This document shows positions 11,799 through 21,090 of a DNA stretch of 64,000 nt, piece by piece. Positions within the stretch are counted from its first letter, which is position 1. Each line of letters begins with the position of its first letter. The position numbers were made by a program, and so were the translations under genes. This stretch comes from Paratrimastix pyriformis. Lineage: Eukaryota; Preaxostyla; Paratrimastigidae. The stretch lies in contig JAPMOS010000091.1 in the NCBI GenBank assembly GCA_027972325.1, forward strand, positions 94,223 through 158,222. Direction: 5' to 3'. The notes below the pieces were generated by a model. It saw only the letters and a program-made list of their open reading frames with translations, ran no database searches and was not told the DNA's origin.

Positions 11799-12734
11799 TT
11801 AGGCCGATGTCTCACCCTGTCCACGAAGCTCACTGACTTGCGCAATGCTTGCGAGCTTGGCGATGATCGTCTCCTTGTTGATGCTTGACCCTTTGAAGCT
11901 CGTCAAGACGGTGTTCACGATCGACATCACATCAGAGGCGCCATTCAACACACTCATATCGATGTTCAGCGCGACATCCACAGTACGCCGCACCAGTCCT
12001 TCCCTGTCGCCTCTGATCACAAACGCATCAAACCAGTCGAAGAACTCATATACGACGTTGCGATACTTGAGGTTGAGATCAAGCAGGCTGTAGATATCCT
12101 TCGACACCACCGTATCACGGAGCAGCGTGAACTTGAGCGATTCCATCTTCTCGCATTGGAGCTTCGCGCCAAGGACGGCGACGTACTTGTCCCATTGCGC
12201 GGCAAACTGCGTCGTTGCGTTTCGGTACGATCGGTTGAAGCATGCGGTCTCATGAGAGTTGATATAGTCGCGCACCTTGTTGATCTGGCGCGTGAAGCCG
12301 CTGCCGTCCGAGACCGACTGGAGTTGCTCTTCGGAAAGCGCCATTCCGTAGCAGCGCAGCTCTTCTACCATCTCGCCGAGCTCGCGCTTTGTGTCCACGT
12401 CCTCACTCCAGCGCAACGTGTCGCCGTTCAGAAGGGGGAAGATGTAACGGTCAAACTTGAGTGAGCTCCTCATGATCTTGCTCGACGCGAGAAGCGGTAC
12501 TTGACGTTGCCACGAAGCCTTGATGTTGCGCTTCACCTTGTCCGCAAACTCAATCTCCACGATCTCGTCTGTGGGTTCCACGGGTGGATTGGGAACGCCG
12601 GCCGGATCGACGGCAAGCGTGGGAGGAGGTGGCACGTTCACTGGTTCCATCACCGTCGCAGCAGCGGAACGCGCCTGAAGATCTGCTTGGAGTGCTTTGA
12701 CTTGAGCAGAGATTGCTTGTGTTGGTGCAGCCAT
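11799..12734 (-). CDS. Conserved virion-block protein, 311 aa, homologue of the 63053-63970 protein
   Basis: An intact gene of unknown function. It aligns along most of its length with the 305-aa protein at the right end of the window. Shared points include a Y-I-F/Y-P-L-L-N segment, a D-D/E-V-D acidic helix, a K-x-x-Y-I-N motif and a late N-x-K-Y-R/N-N-x-x-Y-x-F block. The N-terminus is Pro/Ala-rich. The protein is mainly helical with no visible catalytic motif or membrane segment. It lies between the 379-aa protein and the fibre gene; in B-right the homologue lies next to the VLTF-3-like gene. Conservation in two otherwise divergent viruses suggests a core role in assembly or regulation. 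A TTTTTTCCAAGTCG promoter-like motif precedes the start. Confidence 0.7.
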   Translation of the reverse strand: MAAPTQAISAQVKALQADLQARSAAATVMEPVNVPPPPTLAVDPAGVPNPPVEPTDEIVEIEFADKVKRNIKASWQRQVPLLASSKIMRSSLKFDRYIFPLLNGDTLRWSEDVDTKRELGEMVEELRCYGMALSEEQLQSVSDGSGFTRQINKVRDYINSHETACFNRSYRNATTQFAAQWDKYVAVLGAKLQCEKMESLKFTLLRDTVVSKDIYSLLDLNLKYRNVVYEFFDWFDAFVIRGDREGLVRRTVDVALNIDMSVLNGASDVMSIVNTVLTSFKGSSINKETIIAKLASIAQVSELRGQGETSA

Positions 12735-12786
12735 TTCGACTTGGAAAAAATAGACACCTGCGAGAGCAACCGAAAAATGGCACGCT

Positions 12787-15700
12787 TTACTGCAGCTTCG
12801 CCTTCACCACCTCAAGCAGCGCCGCCATGCCGGAGCGCAGGTCATCAACTTGAGCTTGGAGTGAGACGATGGTGGCGTGCTGTTTCTGGATCTCGTTCAG
12901 CAGCATGAACGGCAACTTGTGATCGTAAAGGCCCTCCACTTCGCCGTCCTTCATACGTACGAGATCGGGACACACGGTAACGGCTTCATCGGCAATCAAA
13001 CCATAACACTTCGCGCCGGATGGGTCGCTCCTGTACCGGAAGTTAACCGGCCGCAGCCGATATAACGAGGACGTGTCTTCCATGTTGACGATATCGGTCT
13101 TGTACTTTGCAGCGGACGCAGGCAGGCCAATCTTCCCGTCGTTGTCGATGCGGAGGTCCAGGCCATCCGTATCCAGTGTTGTCTGGCGTGCGACCAGTGA
13201 GTAGAACTTGGTCTTGTTGAGCTTGATAACGTCGACGCCCTCAGCGCGTAAGAAGATGCTGGGGTTGCTCGAGTTGGCTGCGTATATCGCGCCTGATACA
13301 TCGGCAGAGATCACAACTACGTTCTGGTCGGATTGCATGGTGAGGGCATTCGTGTTCGCGACAGAAGCAGCTGCACCGGAACCAATGCGCATCTCAGCCC
13401 CGTTGACGGTGAGAGTGCCGTTCACGTACGTGTTGCCCGTGAGCGCGTTCACCGCGAACTGCGGCACTGCTGTCGTTCCAGATGTTCCGCTTGTCGACTC
13501 GTAAACGAACCCCGCCGAGTCAGCGTTGTATGTGCTCAGATGGATTGCTGGGCCAGTCAAACCAATCGGGCTGCAACCGGGCGCATAGATGTTAGTGTTC
13601 AGTGCGGTAGCGCCAACAGCTGAGTAATACATCCCCCAGTTTGGGTCTGTGCCGTTCATCACCAGCCGCAACGTGCTTCCAACAGGTCCAGTAACTTTGT
13701 GGAAGCCACACGACCCGTCACCAGCGCGGAGGGCATAGGTATTTATCGCCGAGTTGATCGAAGCAGTGCGGGCAACGACAAGACCCGTTGAGTCAGTACC
13801 CAGCAAGCTCGCGGAGGTCGTTCCGCCAACGGTGAGCGACCCACCAAGGATGTGATTCCCACGGGAGTATGACGCGCCGGATGTATTCACGGCAAAGTTA
13901 ACGGCGCCGCTGTTATCCTCGACGATGAGACCCGTTCCGGCCGTTGAGGTGCCTGTCTTGAGACGTAAACAGTTGCCAGTGAGTGCGAGTGCAGTGCATG
14001 ACGGCGGAGTGCCCACACCATCAAGACCAGATCCCGCAGTTGAGCCACCCCAATACACGCCGCACGTTGTGTTCGAACCGCTCAGAAGCAACTTGAGGTT
14101 TCCCGCCGACGCAACTGAGGGAACAGTGAGGACACCACCGATCGTCGCCGCGCCGCTGGTTGAGAGTGTGGTGAAGGCGCTCGCACCAGTCGCATCACGC
14201 AACACGACGCTCGAGTTGGTTGCCGTCGCCGATCCTGTGGTCATGCTGAGTACTCCATCTGCCGCACGCGATACAAACCCTGTCGTGTAGCCACCGTACG
14301 TGAGCTTGAGTGCGCTGCTCATTGTGGTGTAGGACTCGGACGCGATGGAGTTAATCACGAGGGCGCGCGTCGCATCAGGCCGGAATATCTTGCCGATGCC
14401 ACCATTGATGCTGAACATGGAATCGCTGAGATCGTTCATCGTGAGGACCAGCTTCTCGCGCGTCGGAGCACTCGGTGGACGGATTGGATAGGTTGAGGCC
14501 ACTACGCTCGTCGCATTCTGAAGGATGACCCACATGAACGGCACGACGTGAAGCATGGCAAGCGACCCAACGAACTGGATGCTTGTCGCCCGGTTATCAA
14601 TGGAGATGGCCGCTTCGGGCGCTGAAGTGAACGTGTTAGGACTCAAAATATCTACGACGATTGGGCCCGCCGCGCAGGGCATCAACCCGAGTAGGTGTAC
14701 GCTGTAGTTTATGCTTTGCGCGCCTGAGCTCGTCCGCGCAATGATGCTGGTGCTAATCTGCGGCACGCTCCAAACACCGCCGGTGAACGCAAAGTTGTGG
14801 ATCTCGGTAACGTTAGTGATTGCCGCAGACTTGATTGTGATGCCGCGGTACGAAAGGGTATACGGCGAGAGCGCGAGTTGCGTTCCCGTTAGCGTGGCTG
14901 CGAAGTCGGGTGAGAGCGTCGTCCCTACGGCGTGATCTAGCGCGGTCATGCAGAGAGGGCTCGTATCAACCGTCGTGAGATAGTCGTTCGTCACGTAGCT
15001 CCGCGCCGCCGTGTGTAGGAAGGTGAGCAGCACGACGCTGCCCGTCCATATCGAATCAGAATCATCACCCGTAATCGCGAGAGCCCCATCACCTCCAACT
15101 GTGAGATGCGTGGGAGTACCGAGTGTCGTGTCAGTGTTCAGTACGGCAGGAGTCCACGCGAAACGCTTCCCGGCAACCCATCCTGTACCGCTCTCAACGG
15201 CGAGGTGATAAGACGCGTCGAATGCATAACCTGGCGTGTTGCCGAACGACTCGAAGCCGGTGCGATCGCGATTAGCCACAACAGTGATGGCGCCATTCGT
15301 GCTATAAACGTCTCCCGAAGCAAGCCCGCTGAGTCTCAGAGTTTGCGCAGTGAGGTTGCCTCCGCGCACTGTAACGCCGTTCAAGTTCAGGTCAGTAAGA
15401 GAAGGCGTTGCTGTCTCCACGGTAGCAGTCACGAGCTTTGTTGCATTCACCATCCCATCACGCATCGTCACGCCATCCACACTCACGCCATGGTCGGCCG
15501 TACGTTCAGAAACCGTGTCCGCAACAAGCGATCCCGACGCATTGATCACCGCCGCGTTGATTGTCCCGTTTGCCGTCCGCTTCACGACCGTGCCCGACGA
15601 GGCCGCTTCGTTGTACGTGATATCCGCCACCCATTTCCCCAAGACCGTGTCGTAACGCATCAGCCGTTTATCAGTGGTGTCGTCTGCAGCGATTGAGACG

Positions 15701-15933
15701 TCAGTGAGTTGCCGCAGCTTGAGGTCCATTGTTGGTGCTTGTGAGAGCGCGACGTTGCCATGAAATACAACATCGCCCACAAAGTCCGACGCGCCCGTAA
15801 CGGAAAGCGATGACACGATAGCCCCAGATGGAAACTTGACCGGGTTGTTGCTACTGGTTGTGATTTGCGCAGATGATGCTCCAGGACAGAGAACGAGCTG
15901 CGCAGCTTGAATACTAGTGCTTGAGTCAGCCAT
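12787..15933 (-). CDS. Fibre-like protein with C-terminal peptidase S74 autochaperone domain, 1048 aa
   Basis: A large intact protein dominated by Ser/Thr/Gly/Val-rich, beta-prone repeats resembling phage tail-fibre or spike shafts. The last 130 or so residues form an intramolecular chaperone (peptidase S74) domain. An ASAAKYKTDI segment supplies the Ser/Lys region of the cleavage site. A hallmark CYGLIADEA block follows, then a HKLPFMLLNEI helix and a terminal coiled coil. In this family the domain drives trimerisation and then cleaves itself off. The element B protein at 42756-45680 shares this C-terminus and an N-terminal region with the same L-x-Q-L-T/A-N/D-V pattern. It is likely a receptor-binding fibre on the virion. 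A TTTTTTGTCG motif lies just upstream of the start. Confidence 0.85.
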   Translation of the reverse strand: MADSSTSIQAAQLVLCPGASSAQITTSSNNPVKFPSGAIVSSLSVTGASDFVGDVVFHGNVALSQAPTMDLKLRQLTDVSIAADDTTDKRLMRYDTVLGKWVADITYNEAASSGTVVKRTANGTINAAVINASGSLVADTVSERTADHGVSVDGVTMRDGMVNATKLVTATVETATPSLTDLNLNGVTVRGGNLTAQTLRLSGLASGDVYSTNGAITVVANRDRTGFESFGNTPGYAFDASYHLAVESGTGWVAGKRFAWTPAVLNTDTTLGTPTHLTVGGDGALAITGDDSDSIWTGSVVLLTFLHTAARSYVTNDYLTTVDTSPLCMTALDHAVGTTLSPDFAATLTGTQLALSPYTLSYRGITIKSAAITNVTEIHNFAFTGGVWSVPQISTSIIARTSSGAQSINYSVHLLGLMPCAAGPIVVDILSPNTFTSAPEAAISIDNRATSIQFVGSLAMLHVVPFMWVILQNATSVVASTYPIRPPSAPTREKLVLTMNDLSDSMFSINGGIGKIFRPDATRALVINSIASESYTTMSSALKLTYGGYTTGFVSRAADGVLSMTTGSATATNSSVVLRDATGASAFTTLSTSGAATIGGVLTVPSVASAGNLKLLLSGSNTTCGVYWGGSTAGSGLDGVGTPPSCTALALTGNCLRLKTGTSTAGTGLIVEDNSGAVNFAVNTSGASYSRGNHILGGSLTVGGTTSASLLGTDSTGLVVARTASINSAINTYALRAGDGSCGFHKVTGPVGSTLRLVMNGTDPNWGMYYSAVGATALNTNIYAPGCSPIGLTGPAIHLSTYNADSAGFVYESTSGTSGTTAVPQFAVNALTGNTYVNGTLTVNGAEMRIGSGAAASVANTNALTMQSDQNVVVISADVSGAIYAANSSNPSIFLRAEGVDVIKLNKTKFYSLVARQTTLDTDGLDLRIDNDGKIGLPASAAKYKTDIVNMEDTSSLYRLRPVNFRYRSDPSGAKCYGLIADEAVTVCPDLVRMKDGEVEGLYDHKLPFMLLNEIQKQHATIVSLQAQVDDLRSGMAALLEVVKAKLQ

Positions 15934-15976
15934 TTAGCGACGACAAAAAATAGGTGGCTTCGCGACACTGTGCCGT

Positions 15977-17236
15977 TTACGCGATCATCAGCAAGCCGAG
16001 TACGGTGGCGACGGAAGCAATGAGAGGCTTGTTGAAAGTGTGTCCTGGTGCAGGTGGGTCGACGACAGGCGTGATAACAGGTACGGGAGCAGGCGCCGGA
16101 GTGGGTTCGCTTGAGATACGTCGCAGCGCTTCGTAATGGTACGTGTTTTCGGTTGTGAGTTGCGAGTTAATCATCTGGTCAAACTGCGTCTTGCGCGTCT
16201 CGAATGCCTTGACGCTCTCAGTCAGCTGCGCGCTGTCGTATGCGATGCTCTCATGAAGATGCAACATAATTCGCTCCAGGTCACGCTGCGATGCCTCCGT
16301 CTCCGAAATGAACTTGATCTCGCGGCCATACTCGGGAAGCGTCATGCGGTAGCGCTTTTCAACAGAACCCAAATCGGACAGCAGCGAGTAGGTTGCCTTC
16401 ATCTGACGCAGCTCCGCCGTCCGTTGAGCAATCGTCTTGGCCTCAGCCTGGAGCGACATGCGATGATCATTCTGCACTTCCGCAATGTGACGTAGCGCCG
16501 TGTAGTATCGCGCCGTCTCACTGGCCACTGCACGCTCTTGCGCCGTCATAGTGGCGAGCGTCTGAACTTGGAACATGGAGTCGCTGGCGTTGATGAGCTG
16601 CATCGTGCCTATACTCACAGAACCGTTTCCTACAATGCTCACATCGATCGTTTGCGTGTTGAAGAAGACGTTACCAAAGCTGATGGGCTCTGGCTTGACG
16701 GGTGGCGATTGATGCGCGGCCAGCTCGCTGTAGAAGCGTACAATTGCGGCGTTGTTGGGGTACTGATAAAACGTCATGAACCATGCATTGACGTCCACCG
16801 TGGTCCAGAAACGTGATCCGATACGGGAAGGCTGCGTGCCGTACATCAGGAACTCCAACTCATTGTAGCGGTTGTAACGCTCAAGCGTGCGATCCGCACC
16901 CTTCGGTACTTCGACTGCCTTGTTGCGACTGAACGCGTACTGGAAGCTCTCAATTCCTTCGTTGAGATGGGCCTCGTTGGCGGACCACTGCGCTTGCGCC
17001 TCGCGATACTCAGCCATAGCCCTAGTGTATTCACGAAAAGACGTCTCCATCATCGCGAGAACGGCAACAGCTTCGGGATTCGTCATGGAGTCGCGCTTCC
17101 CTGTCGCGAGTTGACGATATAAGTTGAGTGAGATGCGGTGGCCAAGCTTCTCTTCTGCGGTCATCCAATCCCAGCCATGCTCACGTATCTGTTTGCTCCA
17201 CTCTTCGTTGAAGTCTTCGGCGATAGGCCTGTCCAT
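15977..17236 (-). CDS. Membrane-anchored coiled-coil virion protein, 419 aa
   Basis: An intact gene, not assignable to a named family. It has a helical N-terminal region, a central beta-rich stretch, and long coiled coils around residues 230-360. A Pro/Val-rich linker (PTPAPAPVPV type) follows, then a hydrophobic C-terminal segment of about 18 residues, consistent with a tail anchor. The same layout is seen in the broken gene at 53022-54172 of B-left: helical start with an L-x-x-x-L-x-x-x-K-R pattern, Pro-rich linker and terminal membrane helix. A minor capsid or internal-membrane role is plausible. A TTTTTTATGCTGCCG element sits directly upstream of its ATG and closely matches the one before 19954. 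Confidence 0.7.
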   Translation of the reverse strand: MDRPIAEDFNEEWSKQIREHGWDWMTAEEKLGHRISLNLYRQLATGKRDSMTNPEAVAVLAMMETSFREYTRAMAEYREAQAQWSANEAHLNEGIESFQYAFSRNKAVEVPKGADRTLERYNRYNELEFLMYGTQPSRIGSRFWTTVDVNAWFMTFYQYPNNAAIVRFYSELAAHQSPPVKPEPISFGNVFFNTQTIDVSIVGNGSVSIGTMQLINASDSMFQVQTLATMTAQERAVASETARYYTALRHIAEVQNDHRMSLQAEAKTIAQRTAELRQMKATYSLLSDLGSVEKRYRMTLPEYGREIKFISETEASQRDLERIMLHLHESIAYDSAQLTESVKAFETRKTQFDQMINSQLTTENTYHYEALRRISSEPTPAPAPVPVITPVVDPPAPGHTFNKPLIASVATVLGLLMIA

Positions 17237-17275
17237 TTCGGCAGCATAAAAAAGCTTTACAGCTGCGAAGCATGT

Positions 17276-18282
17276 TTAATGGTGCACGAACGGCACTTTG
17301 GCAAAGGGATCTGACGCGTCTGTAGATGACGACGGCGCGGAGGGTGCAGTTGAAGATGAAGACGATGTCGCTTGGGAGGAGTCCGGTGAGCCACCTTTTT
17401 TAGAGACGTCCAGAGGGGCAGACTGCATCACACCTGCGACAACAGATACCATCGTCACGGCAAGAAGGCGGGTTGCTGGGGTAAGATTTGATGCAAACTC
17501 CGGGTTCTCACGCATCCAGTCCTTGATCGCATCAGAAATGGCGGGCTTGTTCGCATCGAGTTGGGCTTTCACGGGAGTGGTGTCGCGCTTCATAAGACGG
17601 CCACCTGCGATGGCCAATCCACTCACCCCCGCAATGTATGTGTCCGTCATCACGTCTGAGTGAGTCAACGCATCAACAAGTTTCTGATCCACTTTCCCTC
17701 GTAGGTCCGAGTGATAGCTCTCGAGTTCTTCGTCGGAAAGGCCCCGCAGGTCCGCCTCCAAGATGTCCTTCACCCCGAGCTTCTTAGCGAGGCCAGCGAC
17801 GAGGTGCTCTTTCGCCGCGCGCTCCCGCATGGAAGCTATGGCCTGCGGATGGCTTGACCCCGCAACGTCGGATGTTACGACGTCGTCAGCATACCTCTTC
17901 GCCTCAATTTTTCCACGATCGGTACGGATGTCGCTGGTGGTGGAGCATCAAGGGGCGTCGCTGCCGCTTTTGACGCTTGGACTTGATGGGCTCATCAATG
18001 TCGGGCGGATGCGACATTTCGTCGGCAACGGATTCCCTCACCTTCCGGAAGAACTCATCATCTTCGTTGCCATCACCGTCTTCTGGCGCAACATCCTCAA
18101 AGTCTTCGGGAATATCATCATCTGGACAGTCTGGGGCATCTTCTTGTTCCTTCTTCTCACCAACAGTCTCTTTTTTCTTCTGCAAGCGGCACGGGCGGAT
18201 CTTCGTGCTTCGTGTTCATGTGGCGACTCAGAGATCCTTGTGACTTGTATGTCTTGTCGCACTTTGGGCACTGGAAGGCCAT
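17276..18282 (-). pseudogene. C2H2 zinc-finger/acidic/helical virion-block protein, frameshifted
   Basis: Starting at 18282 the first 26 codons encode a canonical C2H2 finger (Cys5, Cys8, His21, His26). After a frame change near 18180 comes a strongly acidic stretch (17960-18185). After another near 17930 comes a helical domain of about 180 residues (17276-17900) with a Ser-rich tail. The helical domain matches the B-left protein at 46231-47240 in a D-x-R/L-x-D-x-E-L pattern. The gene is divergent from the packaging ATPase at 18353. In B-left the finger is instead fused to the ATPase N-terminus. Either the frame changes are sequencing errors or the copy is decayed. The terminal 184-codon frame could also be expressed alone. 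Confidence 0.55.
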
Positions 18283-18352
18283 TTTATCCGGAGGAACAAA
18301 AGCTCTCGTCTGCGGGGGGCCAGAAAATGTTGCGATTTCTTTACGGGCCTAA

Positions 18353-19120
18353 ATGAGTCAACTGACTCCGAGGATTGCTGCCGACGAAGCCGAGTTTCTT
18401 GATAGGAACCAGGACTTTGACTGGGACGCGCTCACAAGCGAGCCATTCACTTGTCTGATCTACGGAAGCCCGCGAAGTGGGAAAAGTTATCTCCTCCGTT
18501 GGCTCTTGAGCACGATCGCTAGCCGTTATGACCTTGTATATGTTTTCAGCATCTCCAGTGACGCGATAGGATACTATGACGAAGTTGGTATTGATCGCCA
18601 CCATGTGATGCCGGGGTTTGATTCGCCTGCCTCACGAAACCTTCTCAAACACATGATCGAGACCGCAAACGCAAACGTCGCCAAGTATATCGGGAGCAGG
18701 GTTCCTGTCGAGCGCATCCTTCCGCGGACTCTCATTATCTGCGATGATATTATCTCGCCAGGTGGGGAGCAGCACCATCTGGGGGCGTTGAAGTCTCTCT
18801 CCACAAATTATCGTCACCTCAACATGAGTCTGATCCTCACGACACAATACGTCAACGAAGTGAACAAGGTGATGCGAGAGACGGTGGACTACCACATCCT
18901 GTTCAAGCATGAATCCAAAACCGCACTCGACTATTTCGCGGCCGGGTGCTTTGCCTGGGCGCACTGGAAGCCCAGTGTCCAGTATATCATCAGCAACTAC
19001 ACGGGAGACCACAAGTGTATCATCGTGAACAAGCGGGCCGAACGCACCGCGTATACCGTGTTCAAGGCACCAGCAAAAAATGAGTCCGATGACGACCTTA
19101 GTTTAGACCAAGCTTGTTGA
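18353..19120 (+). CDS. Packaging ATPase (A32/FtsK-HerA type), 255 aa
   Basis: P-loop ATPase expected to pump DNA into the capsid. Walker A GSPRSGKS lies at residues 38-45 and Walker B LIICDD at about 127-132. A TTQY sensor-like motif is near 163-166, preceded by a tyrosine-rich strand. Length and motif spacing fit the A32-like packaging ATPases of polintons, virophages and giant viruses. The paralogue in B-left (47319-48257) has the same order of motifs. It is transcribed divergently from the C2H2/acidic gene. Its 3' end overlaps the last 23 bases of the small membrane-protein gene at 19098-19289 on the other strand. Confidence 0.9.
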   Translation: MSQLTPRIAADEAEFLDRNQDFDWDALTSEPFTCLIYGSPRSGKSYLLRWLLSTIASRYDLVYVFSISSDAIGYYDEVGIDRHHVMPGFDSPASRNLLKHMIETANANVAKYIGSRVPVERILPRTLIICDDIISPGGEQHHLGALKSLSTNYRHLNMSLILTTQYVNEVNKVMRETVDYHILFKHESKTALDYFAAGCFAWAHWKPSVQYIISNYTGDHKCIIVNKRAERTAYTVFKAPAKNESDDDLSLDQAC

Positions 19121-19289
19121 CGATCGTAGGGGCCATGAATGCGAGTCCGCCGGCCATGATACCGGCGATAAAGAGATCCGTTGCGTTCGTGGGGCGGCCG
19201 AGAACGAATTTGTTCGCGGTCCAGACGAGTCCAGCCGTGCCGGCACCAATTACTGCGGGAGTGCTGATATCGTTGTGAGTCGACGACAT
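19098..19289 (-). CDS. Small membrane protein, 63 aa
   Basis: An intact short gene, start chosen at 19289. A T6GTTTGCGAC promoter-like motif lies 20-35 bp upstream. Longer in-frame starts would run through the neighbouring gene's coding sequence. Two hydrophobic segments with Gly/Ala-rich faces (around residues 12-28 and 39-57) indicate a two-pass membrane protein. Such small proteins are common in viruses with an internal lipid membrane. Its N-terminal AVIGAGTAGL segment resembles the AAVVGAGTGVG start of the adjacent 19357-19878 protein, so the two may be related. Confidence 0.6.
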   Translation of the reverse strand: MSSTHNDISTPAVIGAGTAGLVWTANKFVLGRPTNATDLFIAGIMAGGLAFMAPTIVNKLGLN

Positions 19290-19356
19290 GTTTATTGAGC
19301 TGCTTTTGTCGCAAACAAAAAACTGAGCACGCACTGACTGAGAAAAAGCGGCAACT

Positions 19357-19878
19357 TTACAGGACGTAGATGGTAAAGGTCTTGCCCTCGTAGTTCGCAC
19401 CGAAGATATCGAACAGGCTCGCGTCGTGTCCATTCTGCTCGCGCACGCCAATCCTGTAGACCGACGTGGGTCCGTTGCCAAAAGCGCCATCGCTGCGCAC
19501 GACAGCATACGTCTTGCCGTTGTAGATGAACTTAGCGATGAATGCACGTGCAGCAAGCTTTGAGATGAAGGCAGCCGCATCGCCGGACTCGCGGTAGAAG
19601 TAGAACTGTTGCTTCATGTCGTTATACGCAGTGACTTTGAGATTGAACGGAGTGCCGAGCGACATCGAACCGCCTCCTGGAGTTGCGCCGCCAGAAACCG
19701 GCATCGGAATATGCGTGCGAAGATAGCGATCGATGAGAAGATACGACGATCCGGCAGCCACGCCCGTCCAGAGCGCCACCTGAGAATTCGGCATCATGTG
19801 TTGAACGTACTTCGTGACGAGATACACGCCCACTCCCGTCCCTGCCCCAACAACTGCAGCGTTTGTGATCTGCGACAT
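19357..19878 (-). CDS. Membrane protein with soluble C-terminal domain, 173 aa
   Basis: Start at 19878 is preferred because TTTTTCTGTCGCCG lies immediately upstream, as for other virion genes here; a start 13 codons earlier would overlap that motif. There are two hydrophobic segments in the first 55 residues. A Gly/Pro-rich linker and a compact C-terminal domain with many aromatic residues (YFYRES, YNGKTYAVV) follow. The family is not recognised. The gene lies between the 63-aa membrane protein and the divergent myristoylation-type gene. A virion membrane protein is likely. Confidence 0.6.
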   Translation of the reverse strand: MSQITNAAVVGAGTGVGVYLVTKYVQHMMPNSQVALWTGVAAGSSYLLIDRYLRTHIPMPVSGGATPGGGSMSLGTPFNLKVTAYNDMKQQFYFYRESGDAAAFISKLAARAFIAKFIYNGKTYAVVRSDGAFGNGPTSVYRIGVREQNGHDASLFDIFGANYEGKTFTIYVL

Positions 19879-19953
19879 CAATCTGTTTACGGCGACAGAA
19901 AAAGATCTCAGCTTCAACCTCAGCTTAATTGAAACGTTTTTATCGCTGCCGAA

Positions 19954-20619
19954 ATGGGCGGCTCAGTGTCGTATCAGCAGGTGCAAAACACCTTGGAGCA
20001 GAACATGACCAAGGAGCAGTACACCAATCTGCAGCGCCTCATCAGCGAACAGACGGCGCAACTCAACCAACTCGTCATCTATCACGTCGACTCTGTGCGG
20101 ATCGATTCCATGCAGCTGAAGAACGATCTCACCATCACCACTTCACTCGACCTTTGCCAACAGGAAGCTGATCGCCTTCATCTCTCGCAAGACGTCAAGG
20201 ACCTTCTCGAAGCGGCACAACGGACAAGCGGCATCGGCGCGCTCAGCTCAGGCAACCAATCCTTCATCAACCGACTCAAGACTCAGGTAAGCATCAAAGA
20301 CGTCGACAACATCATCACCTCCGTCCGTCGCGACGTCACGCAGAAGAATACGGTGGCCTTCCACGACGTGGGAAGCATCGACATCCGCACCATCGCAATC
20401 GGAAACAAGGGCTATAACGAGGACCTCACTCACGCGCTGGAGGAACGTTTCCGTGACGTAATCGGCGACCAAGCGACGAAGGGAGATGAGAAAGCGAAAC
20501 AGGACACGACCGGCTTCGATCTGGCGGCGATCTTCAAATCGCTAACCGGGCCACTCATCGCGGCCGCGGGCCTTGGCGTTGTCGTTCTTGTCGGTTATAC
20601 GATGGTCAAGAAGCGATAA
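19954..20619 (+). CDS. Myristoylation-type membrane protein (L1R/F9L-like), 221 aa
   Basis: It begins MGGSVS, a strong N-myristoylation consensus after Met removal, and ends with a membrane helix (about residues 195-215) and a basic VKKR tail. The middle is helical with alternating polar and hydrophobic repeats and a VG-S-I-D-I-R strand. This layout matches the L1R/F9L family of membrane proteins of large DNA viruses, though sequence identity was not tested. A homologous start (MGGNISY) opens the truncated gene at 54227 in B-left, next to a homologue of the 419-aa protein as well. TTTTTATCGCTGCCG lies directly upstream of the ATG. Confidence 0.7.
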   Translation: MGGSVSYQQVQNTLEQNMTKEQYTNLQRLISEQTAQLNQLVIYHVDSVRIDSMQLKNDLTITTSLDLCQQEADRLHLSQDVKDLLEAAQRTSGIGALSSGNQSFINRLKTQVSIKDVDNIITSVRRDVTQKNTVAFHDVGSIDIRTIAIGNKGYNEDLTHALEERFRDVIGDQATKGDEKAKQDTTGFDLAAIFKSLTGPLIAAAGLGVVVLVGYTMVKKR

Positions 20620-20636
20620 AGTTTTGACGCTTCTAA

Positions 20637-21026
20637 ATGTTCAGTGACGCAAACTACGGGCAGCAGGCAATCACCGCCACCAGCAACGAGTTCGACATCC
20701 AACTTTCGGAAGGCGCCATGAAACAGCACCGCACACTTAGCCGTTCGTACATCAGCGCCGAGTCTACTTACGGGTTCTACATCCTCGAGATTGATTTCCA
20801 ATTCAACAGAACGCGCACGATGAACGTGTACAGGAAGAGTGGAGCCGACGATGAGAATTGGTATCTCGGTTACTACTTGTCGCCAATCGCGCGTGCGCAT
20901 GTTCGTGTCCTCGATCCAGTGACCCGTCAGCCCACAACCGACACCATTCACTCCATCTGTCTCGTCTTCGAAACGTATTCCGGTGTGGAGAACGACAACT
21001 CATTCGTGCTTGATCACTGTCTGTAA
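20637..21026 (+). CDS. Small beta-rich virion-block protein, 129 aa
   Basis: An intact gene with a gap of only 17 bp after the myristoylation-type gene, which includes TTTTGACGCTTCTAA before its ATG. The protein is rich in aromatic residues and predicted strands, without membrane segments. A weak resemblance to the broken gene at 50907-51243 in B-left is visible in a V-x-x-L-D-x-x-x-x-P-T-T-D motif near the C-terminus. It lies immediately upstream of the capsid gene. A minor capsid (single jelly-roll) role is possible but not shown. Confidence 0.6.
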   Translation: MFSDANYGQQAITATSNEFDIQLSEGAMKQHRTLSRSYISAESTYGFYILEIDFQFNRTRTMNVYRKSGADDENWYLGYYLSPIARAHVRVLDPVTRQPTTDTIHSICLVFETYSGVENDNSFVLDHCL

Positions 21027-21090
21027 AAGGGGCGAGTTTTAGGCATCACCGCGTTCACATTTTCTTTGGAGCTTCAAAACACATCTCATA

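Noticed and set aside
12787-15933. Long plus-strand frames over the fibre genes, such as 13925-14290 and 15106-15696
   Set aside because: Shadow frames opposite a long, compositionally biased coding gene; no domain of their own.
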